DNA of 64,000 bases from Prorocentrum cordatum (GCA_963575745.1 CAUYUJ010000870.1:1-64000); one strand, 5' to 3'; counted from the first letter of the stretch, positions 22,301 to 34,700 are shown. Numbers and translations: made by a program. Notes: generated by a model not told the origin, from the letters alone.

Positions 22301-25300
22301 AGGGATCTGAGCCAGATCACCAGCATTCCCTTGGGTTTGCTAGGGATCTGAGCCAGATCCCCAAAATTCCCTAGGGTTTGCTAGGGATCTGAACCAAATC
22401 CTTAGCATTCCCTGGGGGTTGCTAGGGGTCTGAGCCAGACCCCTAGCATCCCCTAGGGTTTGCTAGGGATCTGAGCCAGATCACCAGCATGCCCAGCATG
22501 CCCTAGGGTTTGCTAGTGATCTGAGCCAGATCCCCAGCATTCCCTAGGGTTTGCTAGGGATCTGGGCCAGATCCCTAGCATTCCCTGGGGTTTGCTAGGG
22601 ATCTGAGCCAGACCCCCAGCATTCCCTAGGGTTTGCTGTGGATCTGAGCCAGATCCTTAGCATTTCCTATGGATTCCCATGGATCTGAGCCAGATCCAGG
22701 GATCTGAGCCAGATCCCTAGCATTCCCAGCATTCCCTAGGGTTTGCTACGGATCTGAGCCACATCCTGAGCACGCCCTAGGGTTTGCTAGGGATCTGAGC
22801 CAGATCCACAGCATGCCCTAGGGTTTGCTAGGGATCTGCGCCAGATACTTAGCATTCCCTGGGGGTTTGCTAGGGATCTGAGCCAGATCCCCAGCATGCC
22901 CTAGGGTTTGCCAAGGATCTGAGCCAGATCACCAGCATTCACTAGGGTTTGCTATGGATCTGAGCCAGATCCCCAGCATTCCCTAGGGTTTGCTAGGGAT
23001 CTGAGCCAGATCCCCAACATTCCCTAGGGTTTGCTAGGGATCTGAGCCAGATCCAAAGATTTGAACCATATCCCTAGCATTCCCGAGGGTTTGCTAGGGA
23101 TCTGAGCCAGATCACCAGCATTCCCTAGGGTTTGCTAGGGATCTGAGCCAGATCTCCAGCATTCCCCAGGGTTTGCTAGGGAACTGAGCCAGATCCCCAG
23201 CATTCCCTAGGGGTTGCTAGGGATCTGAGCCAGATCCCCAGCATTCCCTAAGGTTTGCTAGGGATCTGAGCCAGACCCCCAGCATTCTCCCAGCACGTCC
23301 TAGGGTTTGCTAGGGATCTGAGCCAGATCCCCAGCTTGATTTCTCCAGATCCCCAGCATGCCCTAGGGTTTGATAGGGGTCTGAGCCAGATCCCTAACAT
23401 TCCCTAGGGTTTGCTAGGGATCTGAACCAAATCCTTAGTATTTCCTGTGGATTCACATGGATCTGAGCCAGATCCAAGGATCTAAGCCAGATCCCTACCA
23501 TTCCCTTGGGTGTGCTAGGGATCTGAGCCAGATCCCCAACATTCCCTGGGGTTTGCTAGGAATCTGGGCCAGATCCCCAGCATTCCCTTGGGTTTGCTAG
23601 GGATCTGAGCCAGATCCCCAGCATTCCATTTGGTTTGCTGGGGATCTGAGCCAGATCACCAGCATTCCCTTGTGTTTGCTAGGGATCTGAGCCATATCTC
23701 CAGCATTCCCTGGGGTTTGCTAAGGATCTGAGCCAGATCCATAGGATTTCCTAGGGTTTGCTAGGGATCTGATCCAACTCCACAGGATTTCTTAGGGTTT
23801 GCTGGGGATCTGAGCCAGATCCATCGGATTTCCTAAGGTTTGCTAGGGATCTGAGCCAAACCCATAGGATTTCCAAAAGTTTGCTAGGGATCTGAGCCAG
23901 ATCCCCAGCATACCCCAGGGTTTGCTAGGGATCTGAGCCAGATCACCAGCATACCCTAGGGTTTGCTAGGGATCTGAGCCAGATCCCAATGAATTCCCTA
24001 GGGTTTGCTAGGGATCTGAGCCAGATCCCCAGCAATTCCGTAGGGTTTGCTAGGGATCTGAGCCAGATCCCGAGCAATTCCCTAGGGTTTGCTAGGGATC
24101 TGAGCCAGATCCCCAGCCTGATTTTTCCAGATCCCCAGCATTCCGTAGGGTTTGCTAGGGATCTGAGCCAGATCCCCAGCATTCCCTAGGGTTTGCTAGG
24201 GATCTGAGCCAGATCCCAAGCATTCCCTAGGGTTTGCTAGGGATCTGAGCCAGATCCAGTGATCTGAGCCAGATCCCTAGCATTCCCTTGGGTTTGCTAG
24301 GGATTTGAGCCAGATCCCCAGCATTCCCTGGGGTTTGCTAGGGATCTGAGCCAGATCCCCAGCATTCCCTTGGGTTTGCTAGGGATCTGAGCCAGATCCC
24401 AAGCATTCCCTAGGGTTTGCTAGGGATCTGAGCCAGATCCCCAGCATGCCCTAGGGTTTGCTAGGGATCTGGGCCCGATCCCCAGCTTCTCTAGGGTTTG
24501 CCAGGGATCTGAGCCATATCCTCAGCATTCCCTAGGGTTTGCTAGGGATCTGAGCCATATCGATAAGATTTCCCAGGGGTCGCTAAGTATCTGAAGCAGA
24601 TCCATAGGATTTCCTAAGGTTTGCTAGGGATCTGAGCCAGATCCTTAGGATTTCCTATGGTTTGGTCGGGATCTGAGCCAGATCCCCAGCATACCATAGG
24701 GTTTGCTAGGGATCTGATCCAGATCCCCAGCATACCCTAGGATTTGTCAGGGATTTGAGCCAGATCCCCAGCATACCCTAGGGTTTGCTAGGGATCTGAG
24801 CCAGATCCCCAACATACCCTAGGGTTTGCTAGGGATCTGAGCCAGATCCCCAGCATACCCTAAGGTTTGCTAGGGATCTGAGCCAGATCCCCAGCATCCC
24901 CTAGGGTTTGCTAAGGATCTGAGCCAGATCCCCAGCAATTCCTTAGGGTTTGCTAGGGATCTGAACCAGATCCCCAGCAATTCCTTAGGGTTTGCTAAGG
25001 ATCTGAACCAGATCCCTAGCAATTCCGTAGGGTTTGCTAGGGATCTGAGCCAGATCCCAAGCAATTCTTTAGGGTTTGCTAGGGATCTGAGCCAGATCCA
25101 TAGGATTTCCTAGGGTTTGCTAAGGATCTGAGCCAGATCCTTAGGATTTCCTAGGGTTTGCTAGGGATCTGAGCCAGATCCCTAGGATTTCCTATGGTTT
25201 GCTAGGGATCTGAGCCAGATCCCCAGCATTCCCTAGGGTTTGCTAAGGATCTGAGCCAGATCCCGAGCATTCCCCAGGGTTTGCTAAGGATTTGAGCCAG

Positions 25301-26225
25301 ATCCCAAGCATACCCTAGGGTCTGCTAGGGATCTGAGCCAGATCCCCAGCCTGATTTTTCCAGATCCCTAGCATTCCGTAGGGTTTGCTAGGGATCTGAG
25401 CCAGATCCCCAGCATTCCCTAGGGTTTGCTAGGGATCTGAGCCAGATCCTTAGCATTTCCGATGGATCCCCATGGATCTGAGCCAGATCCAGGGATCTGA
25501 GCCAGATCCAAGGATCTGAACCAGATCCCCAGCATTCCCTGGGGTGTGCTAGGGATCTGAGCCAGATCCCCAGCATTCCCTTGGGTTTGCTAGGGATCTG
25601 AGCCAGATCCCCAGCATTTCTTGGAATTTGCTAGGGATCTGAGCCAGATCCATAGCATTCCCTGGGGTTTGCTGGGGATCTGAGCCAGATCCCCAGCATT
25701 CCCTAGTGATTGCTAGGGATCTGAGCCAGATCCCCAGCATTCCCTGGGGTTTGCTAGGGATCTGAGCCAGATCCCCAGCATTCCCTAGGGTTTGCTGAAG
25801 ATCTGAGCCAGATCCCCAGCATTCCCCAGGGTTTGCCAAGGATCTGAGCCAGATCCAAAGACCTGGCCCAGATCCCTAGCATTCCTAAGGGTTTGCTAGG
25901 GATCTGAGCCAGATCCAGGGATCTGGCCCAGATCCCTACCATTCCCTAGGGTTTGCTAGGGATCTGAGCCAGATCCCCAGCATTCCCTAGGGTTTGCTAG
26001 GGATCTGAGCCAGATCCCCAGCATTCCATAGGGAATGCTGGGGATCTGACCAGATCCCCAGCACTCCCTAGGGTTTGCTAGGGATCAGAGCCAGATCCCT
26101 GGCAGTCCCTAGGGTTTGCTCGGGATCTGAGCCAGATCCCTAGCATTCCCTAGGGTTTGCTAGGGATCCGAGCCAGATCCCTAGCATTCTCTGGGGTTTG
26201 ATAGGGATCTGAACCAGATCCCTGA
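19310..26225. repeat. 41-bp satellite array, roughly 165-170 copies
   Basis: The consensus monomer contains GATCTGAGCCAGATC, then CCCAGCATTCCC, then TAGGGTTTGCTAGG. It can form two small hairpins: GATCT-GAGCC-AGATC and TCCCTAG-GGTTTG-CTAGGGA. Variants end in AGGATTTCCTA, AGCATACCC or AGCAATTCCC. About 150 bp at 21175-21325 are inverted relative to the rest, and a short inversion joint lies near 26030. Copy number is estimated from length divided by 41. Open frames across it are periodic artefacts. Confidence 0.95.
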
Positions 26226-26385
26226 TCTGGCAGGCTCCCCTTTTTAGCACGCAAGCGCTCAGATCCCCGATTTGGCCCGTTCCCATTTTTAGCCCCTGAA
26301 CGTCCAGTTGCCCGATTTGGCCGGTTCCCCGATTTGGCCGGTCTCCCCGATTTAGGCCGGTTCCCCGATTTGGCTCTTGACCCAC
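26221..26385 (-). repeat. Right terminal inverted repeat of the foldback element
   Basis: This arm carries GATTTGGCCCGTTCCCATTT, TGAACGTCCAGTTGCCCGAT and repeated GGCCGGTTCCCCGATTTGG. It is the inverted counterpart of 19166-19318. A near-identical solo copy of this arm lies at 59055-59212. Confidence 0.7.
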
Positions 26386-26388
26386 AGC

Positions 26389-27200
26389 ATCGGCTGAGCC
26401 AGGCCGCGGAAGGTATGATCGCGTCCCTTTTCGACATTTTGCCAACTAGCTCCACCCTGTCGCCGAATTCCTCAGCTCTTCTACCATCAGAGCTCTACGA
26501 GGCACTAGAAGTGCAAGCAGACGCCTGAGAGAACTAAAGGGCAAGAAGATAGCTTCTGATGGCATTTTCTCCAACGCTGGAAAATTACATTTCTGGACTG
26601 CCAACGTGAAGTCGGGGAGAATTTTTCGACGGAATGAACTAATAATTTGTGAGGTAACTTCTGAAATGCCAAGCTTCGCTCTTCGCAAATAGCAGCCCAA
26701 ACGAATTGTTAGAACTGCAAAATCGGCTGAGCCAGCCTGCGGAAGATATGATCGCGTCCCTTTTCGACATTTCGCCAACTAGCTCCACCCTGTCGCCGAC
26801 TTGCTCTAGCTCTGAAACCATCAGAGCTCTACGAGGCACTAGAAGTGCAAGCAGTCGCCTGAGAGAACTAGAAGTGCAAGCAGATAGCTTCTGATGGCAT
26901 TTTCTGTACAACTGGAAAATTGCATTTTTGGACTGCCAACGTGAAGTCGGTCCCTGGCTTCGCTCGGGAGAATTTTTCGACGGAATGAACTAAGAATTTG
27001 TGAGGTAGCTTCTGAAATACCAAGCTTCGCTCTGCGCAAATAGCAGCCCAAACGAATTGTTAGAACTGCAAAATCGGCTGAGTCAGGCCGCGGAAGGTAT
27101 GATCGCGTCCCTTTTCGACATTTCGCCAACTAGCTCCACCCTGTCGCCGAATTCCTCTAGCTCTTCTACCATCAGAGCTCCACGAGGCATTTCTGGCGCG
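26389..27200. repeat. ~340-bp module in three tandem copies
   Basis: Copies begin ATCGGCTGAG at 26389, about 26722 and about 27073. Each runs through GAAGGTATGATCGCGTCCC, CTAGCTCCACCCTGTCGCCG, ATCAGAGCTCTACGAGGCAC, GCTTCTGATGGCATTTTCT and CCAAACGAATTGTTAGAACT. The unit also occurs at 18814-19160 on the other side of the foldback element. Confidence 0.75.
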
Positions 27201-29144
27201 GGATTGAGCTAGTAACTCGTAGAGCTTCCCGTTGCAAGTTTTTGCTGAAAGCTTAAGAGTAATTCCCGGAGAGCTCGCTGGGAGCTAGAGGGTTCAAGAC
27301 TGGGCGCCGGCGGTAAACCGTCAACCTTTGTTACCGCCGGGGGACTCGTAGAGCTTCCTGACAACATATAATGTCGGAAAAAAATACACAGAACAAATAG
27401 TTTTTCAGCCCAAGCAATTGCAGACCTCTCGGATGCAACAGCCGAACGCCCCCGATGCTTCTGGATTGTCTTCTGTACGAGCTCTGTAGCTCTCCTACAG
27501 CCCGAGTTACGTGCGTAAATCGACAGCACCTCTCAAGATGACTCGAACAATGCGAATAGTTTGGCAAACCTAGCTCGAGTATTAGACCGAGTTCAGACCT
27601 GCATGCGACAGGCAGACGCGTCTGATGTCTCTGAATCGATTCCTGTGATTGCCAGTCCTGCAGCCCCCCCCTACAGCCCGTTCACGGTTTACCGCCGGTT
27701 CCCAGTTGGTCGATCCGGCCAGAAAAGAAGATGTGGTAACTTTGGGTCGGTTTTGCTGAGATTTGAAAGATATTCGACAAATCATTTGGGAACCAGATTT
27801 TTCGCACCTCTAGACGACTGTGAAGGCCTCTGCGTCTCAAAACGATTTCTTTAGGTGCAATTTCACTATCAAAACACTTAGATGAACCCACTTCATGACA
27901 TTTTTTTCATATATGATATATACATATATGTTTAAATTAAATTATTGTTTAATTTTTTCTTTAAAAAAAAAGAAATGCCTCCAGAAGCTCTCGCCTTTAA
28001 CCCTGAGCGCTCTCACGCATGGAAGAAGCTCTACGAGGTTCCCGGCGGTGACCAGGGTGACAACTTTCGGCCGGTTCTGCTTCGATTTGAAAGATATTTG
28101 ACAATTCATTCTAAGAAAGCAGATTTTTACGAGCATCGGCATATAAACTTCGTTCCCTCAGCAGCTCAGCTCACTAGAGAGAGTTTTAGTACTAGTTGAA
28201 TTCACGGAACCGAATTCATGTTGACTCAAAAAATGTCAGTTTGACGTTTCTCTAGAAAAGCTCCCAGCAGCTCTTTGCTTCGATCCTGAGCTTTCTTACG
28301 GTGCAAGGAGCTCTACGAGGTTCCGGGCGGTGCCAGGTTGACGGTTCATCGCCGGCGCCAGTAATTCCTGGGCGCTGGAGAGCTAGTTGGCAAGAAAAAT
28401 CTCGACGTACCTTTTGCTGACTTTTGGTCGGTTGAAAATTTTGTTCTCCCACCTCGTGAAGCTCTTCGCCAAGACGAGCTAAGAGGAATTCGGGCGCAGG
28501 TTGGAGCTAGTTGGCAGACCCGACCTTAAGAGACAATGTGATAACTTGGGGTACTTTTTTTTTGGGTGCAAAATTTGAAAGTTCGTTTTGAGAACCGGTA
28601 TTTTTCCCATCTGTAGTGGGTTCTGCCGCGTCTGCCAGTAAAACTCTCAGGTCCCTACCTGCATTATCATTATCAAAAGACTTGAGGGAACCGTCAGCCT
28701 TTTCGAGTCATCTTGACACGCGCTCACGGTTTTCTGTACTTAACTCGAGATTTAGGACAGCTACAGAGCTCATACTTACAGAAACGAATTTAGAATCATT
28801 AGTTGCGTTCGTCTGTCATCGAGAGGTCTGAACTCGGTCTCCTACTCGAGCTAGATCCGCGAAACTATTCGTATTATACGAGTGATCTTGACAGGTGCTG
28901 TCGGTTTCCCTAAACTGAAGATCCAGAATAGCTACAGAGCTGGTACGCATATAAACCGATCCATTATCACCCAGCGCATTCTTTCCTCGCATGGAGAGGT
29001 CTGAACTCGGTCTGGCACTCGAGCTATGTCCACGAAGCGAAAATGCAAATAAAAAACGTATGTTTTGAGCTTTTTTTTTTCACGCTTGAGAAATCTTCTT
29101 TCGTGTGCTCCGAGCAGCGCCGCGCGAGAAGCTCTTCGAGGCTC

Positions 29145-29177
29145 CCGGCGGTTACCTGGTTGACGGTTTACCGCCGG
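29145..29177 (+). repeat. Hairpin module, TTAC subtype
   Basis: GGCGGTTA and TTACCGCC arms enclose a loop containing CTGGTTGACGG. This is the same CTGG loop subtype as the target of element C. It is unoccupied here. Confidence 0.65.
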
Positions 29178-30168
29178 ATCCCAGTATTTTGTCCCATGGT
29201 ATTCGATCTTATTCCCGCTCGCCATCTTGATCTCAGCTCGATCGGGTACCTTTTACTGCCAAAAAGCAGGCAGGCGGGATTGGCCGTTTCAAGTCATCTT
29301 GACACGCGATGCCGGTTTTCTGAAGATAACTCGATACAGAGCTGGTAAGCACAGCTAATCGATTCAGAATGATCAGGCGCGTTCGCCTGTTGAATCTAGA
29401 GGTCTGAACTCGGTCTGCTAGCCGAGCTAGGTCCGCAAACATATTCGTATTATTCGGGTCATCTTGACAGACGCTTTCGGTTCTCTGTATTTAACTCGAG
29501 CTATAGGACAGCTAGAGAGGCGATGCTTACAGAAACCGACTCAGAATCATCAGTCGCATTTGTCTGTTGAATCGAGAGCTCTGAACTCGGTCTGCTGCTC
29601 GATCTAGAATCGCGAAACTATTCGTATTGTTCGAGTCATCTTGAGAAGTGCTCTCGGTTTTCTGCACTCAACTCGGGCTGGGGGGGGGGGCTACAGTGCT
29701 GGTGGTCACATGAATCGATTTGAAGACATCAGGCGCGTCCGCCTGTCGAATCCAGAGCTCGAAACTCGCTGGCCGAACTAGTCTACGAAACTATTGTATT
29801 GTTCGAGTCATCATGAGAGGTGCTGTCGATTTACGCACGTCACGGCTGTAGGGTTGCTGCAGGGCTGGTAATCACAGGAGTCGATTCGCAGACATCAGAC
29901 GCGTCCGCCTGTCGCATTCAGATGTCTGAACCCGGTTTGATACTCGAGCTGGGTTGCCAAACTATTCGTTTTGTTAGAGTCATCTTGGGAGGTGCTGTCG
30001 ATTTACGCACGTAGCTCGGGCTGTAGGAGAGCTACAGAGCTCGTAAAGAAGACAGCATCGGGGGCGTTCGGCTGTTGCATCGAGAGGTCTGAAATCGCTT
30101 GGGCTGAAAACTATTCGTTCTCTGCTTTTTTCCCACATTATATATTGTCAGGAAGCTCTACAAGTCCC

Positions 30169-30202
30169 CCGGCGGTAAGAAAGGCTGACGGCTTACCGCC
30201 GG
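30169..30202 (+). repeat. Hairpin module, GTAA/TTAC subtype
   Basis: Stem CCGGCGGTAA / TTACCGCCGG encloses loop GAAAGGCTGACGGC. This is an unoccupied copy of the subtype hit by element A. Similar copies lie at 30868-30901, 33568-33601 (GTGA variant), 41430-41463, 48806-48839 and, with shortened or changed loops, 52851-52884 and 58564-58596. Confidence 0.75.
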
Positions 30203-31406
30203 CGCCCAGTTGGCCGACCCGACCAGATTTGTCAGTCGCATTTGTCTGTTGAATCCAGAGCTCTGAACTCGGTCTGCTGCCCGATCTAGAATCGCGAAAC
30301 TATTCGTATTGTTCGAGTCATCTTGAGAAGTGCTCTCGGCTTTCTGCACGTAACTCGGGCTGGGGGGGTGCTACAGTGCTGGTGGTCACAGGAATCGAGT
30401 CGAAGAGATCAAGCGCGTCCGCCCGTCGAATCGAGAGCTCGGAACTCGGTTTGCTGCCCGAACTAGGTCCGCGAGACTATTGTATTGTTCGAGTCATCTT
30501 GAGAAGTGCTTTCGGTTTTCTGCACTCCACTCGGGCTGGGGGGGGGCTGTAGGGCTGGTAATCACAGGAGTCGATTCGCAGACATCAGACGCGTCCGCCT
30601 GTCGCATTCAGAGGTCTGAACTCGGTTTGATACTCGAGCTGGGTTGCCAAACTATTCGTTTTGTTAGAGTCATCTTGAGAGCTGCTGTCGATTTACGCAC
30701 GTAACTCGGGCTGTAGCAGAGCTACAGAGCTCGTAAAGAAGACAATCCAGAAGCATCGGGGGCGTTCGGCTGTTGCATTGAGAGATCTGAAATCGCGTGG
30801 GCTGAAAAACTATTCGTTCTCTGCATTTTTTCCACATTATATATTGTCAGGTAGCTCTACGAGTCCCTCGGCGGTAAGAAAGGTTAACGGTTTACCGCCG
30901 GCGCCCAGTTGGCCGACCCGACCAGAAGAGACAATGTGACAACTTTGGGTCGGTTTTGCTAAGATTTGAAAGATATTTAATAATTCATTTTGAGAAAGCA
31001 GATTTTTCGCACCTGTGAACGATTATGAGGGCCTTTGCGTCTTAATATGAGCCCTGTAGGCGCACATTTACTATGGAAACACTTGGGGGAACCAACTTCA
31101 TGTCGAGATGAAAAAAATGAATGTTCAATTCTCGAGAAATGCCTTCAGAAGCTTTCTCTTTCGACTCTCAGCACTGTCACGCGTGGAAGGAGCTCTACGA
31201 GGTTCCCGGCGGTGACCAGGTTGACGGTTCACCGCAAGCGCCAGTATGAGCTCTCCAGGTGCACTTTTACTATCAAAACACTTGGCGAAACCAACTGTAT
31301 GTCGACCTGAAAAAAATCATGTTTTCTCTTTTTCGAGAAATGCTTCCAGAAGCCCTCTCTTCTGATGCTGAGCACTCTTACGCGTGCAAGGAGCTCTACG
31401 AGGTTC

Positions 31407-31439
31407 CCGGCGGTGACCAGGTTGACGGTTCACCGCCGG
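31407..31439 (+). repeat. Hairpin module, GTGA/TCAC subtype: empty target site
   Basis: Stem CCGGCGGTGA (31407-31416) pairs perfectly with TCACCGCCGG (31430-31439) around loop CCAGGTTGACGGT. It is preceded by GAGCTCTACGAGGTTC and followed by CGCCA. This is the undisturbed form of the site into which B and D are inserted. Their join falls between G31424 and A31425, and the duplicated bases correspond to 31416-31424. Other forward copies lie at 31206-31235 (right arm mutated), 28324-28354, 58948-58980 and 59396-59430. Confidence 0.85.
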
Positions 31440-31678
31440 CGCCATTTGACAATTCATTTCAGGAGCGGGTATTTTTCCCACGTGTAGTGGGTTATGCTGC
31501 GTTTGCCAGTTAAATTCTCAGGTCTGTAGGTGCAATATTACTATCAAAAGACTTGCTGGAACCGACTTTGTATGAAAACCAAAAAATTGTGATTTTTCGA
31601 GTTTTTCTGCTCTCGCTTCAGAAGCTTCCTTCATGTGTTCCGAGGAGCGCTGTGCAACAAAAGAGCTCTGCGAGGTGC

Positions 31679-31711
31679 CCGGCGGTGGCCTGGTTGACGG
31701 TTTACCGCCGG
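31679..31711 (+). repeat. Hairpin module: closest empty site for element C
   Basis: CCGGCGGTGG and TTTACCGCCGG arms enclose CCTGGTTGACGG. The upstream context (CTTCATGTGTTCCGAGGAGC) matches the context upstream of element C (CTTCATGTGTTCCGAGAAGC at 53144). This locus therefore shows what the C insertion site looked like. Comparison suggests about 8 bp of target lost on C's 5' side. Confidence 0.65.
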
Positions 31712-34700
31712 TTCCCAGTTCCGGGGCGGTGGAGAGCTAGTTGGCAAGAAAAATCTCGACGGACCTTTTGATGACTTTTGGTCGGTTGAAAATTTTGTTC
31801 TCGAAATTCAACCATTCGTTAGAGCTCTAGTATTTTTTCCCGTGATTTTCGATCTGATTCCCGCTCGCCATCTTGATCTCAGCTCGATCGGGTAGCTTTT
31901 ACTGCCAAAAAGCAGGCAGGCGGGATCGGCCGTTTCGAGTCATCTTGATACGCGCTCTCGGTATATTGGACTTAACTCGAGATACAGGACAGCTATAGAG
32001 CTGGTAAGCACACCTTATCGATTCAGAATAATCAGGCGCGTTCGTCTGTTGCATCCAGAGATCTCAACTCGGTCTGCTAGCCGAGCTAGGTCCGCAAACC
32101 TAGTCGTATTATTCGAGTCATATGGACAAACGCTCTCGGTTTTCTGTACTTAACTCGAGCTATATAACAGCTACAGAGCTGATGCTTACAGAAACCGATT
32201 CAGAATTACCAGTCGCGTTCGTCTGTTGAATCCAGAGCTCTGAACTCGGTCTGCTGCCCGATCTAGAATCGCGAAACTATTCGTATTGTTCGAGTCATCT
32301 TGAGAGGTGCTGTATGTTTTCTGTACTTAACTCGGGCTGCAGGGGGGCTACAGTGCTGGTAGTCACAGGAATCGACTGGCGCCGGCGGTGCACCGTCAAC
32401 CTGGTCACCGCCGGGAACCTCGTAGAGCTCTTTCCACGCGTAAGAGTGCTCAGATGTAAAGCAGACAGCTTCTCGGAGCATTCGGTGTCAACACGATGTC
32501 GATTCCTCCAAATGTTTGGATAGTAAAACTCTCTCCAAAGAGCTGAACTGCTTGCAGGATGAAGTTTAGATATTAATGCTCGGAGTAAAAATGTGCTTTC
32601 TCAAAATAAATTGTCAAATATCTTCCAAACATTTGCAAAACCCACCCTAAGTTGTCACATTGTCCTTTCTGGTCGGGTCGGCCAACTGGCGACGGCGGTG
32701 AACCGTCAACCTGGTCACCGCCGGAGACCTCGTAGAGCTCTTTGCACGCGTGAGAGTGCTTAGATTTAAAGCAGAGAGCTTAGTCGGTTGCTCCTAATTT
32801 TCCGATAGTAAAACTGGCCCTAGAGAGCTGAGCTGCTCGGGGGAAAAATTTCATATTCCAATGCTCGGCGTAAAAATCTGCTTTCTCAAAATGAATTGTC
32901 AAACATCTTTCAAATATTTGTAAAACCGACCCAAAGTTGTCACATTGTCTCTTTTGGTCGGGTCGACCAACTAGCTCCACCCCGCGCCGGAATTCCTCTA
33001 GCTCATCGATGCCGAAGAGCTCTACGAGGTACTAGCTCCAGCCCGCGCCGGAATTCCTCTAGCTCATCGATAACGAAGAGCTCTACGAGGTATTTAGAGA
33101 CATCAGGCGCGTGCGCCTGTCGAATCCAGAGCTCGGAACTCGGTCTGCTGCCCGAACGAGGTCCGCGAAACTATTCGTATTGTTCGAGTCATCCTGAGAG
33201 GTGCTGTCGGTTTTCTGCACTTAACTCGGGCTGTAGGGGGGCTGCAAGGCTGGTAATCACAGGAATCGATTCGCAGACATCAGACGCGTCCGCCTGTCGC
33301 ATTCAGAGGTCTGAACTCGGTCTGATACTCGAGCTAGGTTTGCCTAACTATTCGTATTTTTCGAGTCATCTTGAGAGGTGCTGTCGATTTACGCACGTAA
33401 CTGGGGCTGTAGGAAGGCTGCCGAGCTCGTACAGAAGACAATCCAGAAGCATCGGGGGCGTTCGGCTGTTGCATCGAGAGGTCTGAAATCGCTTGGGCTG
33501 AAAAACTATTCGTTCTCTGCAATTTTTTCTTCGACATTATATATTGTCAGGAAGCTCTACGAGTCCCCCGGCGGTGAGAAAAGTTGACGGTTTACCGCCG
33601 GCGCCCAGTTGGCAAGAAAAATCTCGACGGACCTTTTGGTGCCTTGGTCGGTTGAAAATTTTGTTATCGAAATTCAACAATTCGTCTGAGCTCTAGTATT
33701 TTTTCCCATGATATTCGATCTTATTCCCGCTTGCCATCTTGATCGCAGCTCGATCGGGTAGCTTTTACTGCCAAAAAGCAGGCAGGCGGGATCGGCCGTT
33801 TCGGGTCATCTTGACACGCGATGACGGTTTTCTGAAGATAACTCGAGCTTTAGAGAGCTACAGAGCTGGTAAGCACAGCTAATCGATTCACAATGATCAG
33901 GCGCGTTCGCCTGTGGAATCTAGAGGTCTGAACTCGGTCTGCTAGCCGAGCTAGGTCCGCAAACCTATTCGTATTATTCGTGTCATCTTGACAGACGCTC
34001 TGGGTTTTCTGTATTTAACTCGAGCTATAGGACAGTTGCAGAGGTGATACTTACAGAAACCGATTCAGAATCATCAGTCGCATTTGTCTGTTGGATCCAG
34101 AGCGCTAGGAAGTTGTTGCTGGAAGCTTGAGTAATTCCGGGGCGCTGGAGAGCTAGTTGGCAAGAAAAATCTCGACGGACCTTTTGGTGACTTTTGGTCG
34201 TTTGAACATTTTTCTCGAAGTTCAACCATTCGTTGGAGCTCTAGTATTTTTTCCCGTGATATTCGATCTGATTCACGCTCGCCATCTTGATCTCAGCTCG
34301 ATCGGGTACTTTTCACTGCCAAAAAGCGTCCAGGCGGGATCGGCCGTTTCGAGTCATCTTGATACGCGCTGTTGGTATATTGGACTTAACTCGAGATACA
34401 GGACAGCTACAGAGCTGGTGAGCACACCTCATCGATTCACAATGATCAGGCGCGTTCGTCTGTTGCATCTAGAGGTCTGAACTCGGTTTGCTGGCCGAGC
34501 TAGGTCCGCAAACCTATTCGTATTGCGCTCTCGGTTTTCTGCACGCAACTCGAGCTATAGACCGCTACAGAGCTGATACCTACAGAAACCGATTCATAAT
34601 CATCAGTCGCGTTTGTCTGTTGAATCCACAGCTCCAAACTCGGTCTGCTGCCCGATTTAATCGCAAAACTATTCGTATTGTTCGGGTCATCTTGAGAGGT

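Larger units (their letters stand above)
19161..26388. mobile_element. Foldback-type element: inverted repeats around a 41-bp satellite
   Basis: The left end (about 19166-19318) and the right end (about 26221-26385) are inverted copies of each other. The left reads GACGTTCAGTGGCTAAAAAT followed by GGGAGCGGGCCAAATC. The reverse complement of the right reads GACGTTCAGGGGCTAAAAAT followed by GGGAACGGGCCAAATC. Both arms also carry repeated CCGGCCAAATCGGGGAAC words. Between the arms lie about 6.9 kb of 41-bp satellite. The flanking ~340-bp module stops at GAACTGCA (19160) and resumes at ATCGGCTGAG (26389). Related intact junctions (e.g. about 26710-26730 and 17140) read GAACTGCAAAATCGGCTGAG, which is consistent with insertion at that point. 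No transposase is visible and no convincing target duplication is resolved. I infer a non-autonomous foldback or MITE-like element expanded by satellite growth. Confidence 0.65.

Noticed and set aside
19310-26225. A telomere or subtelomere array
   Set aside because: The word resembles TTTAGGG, but the period is 41 bp and both flanks are the same mosaic module, so it is internal.
19310-26225. A CRISPR array
   Set aside because: There are no unique spacers. Monomers are contiguous and the host is eukaryotic.
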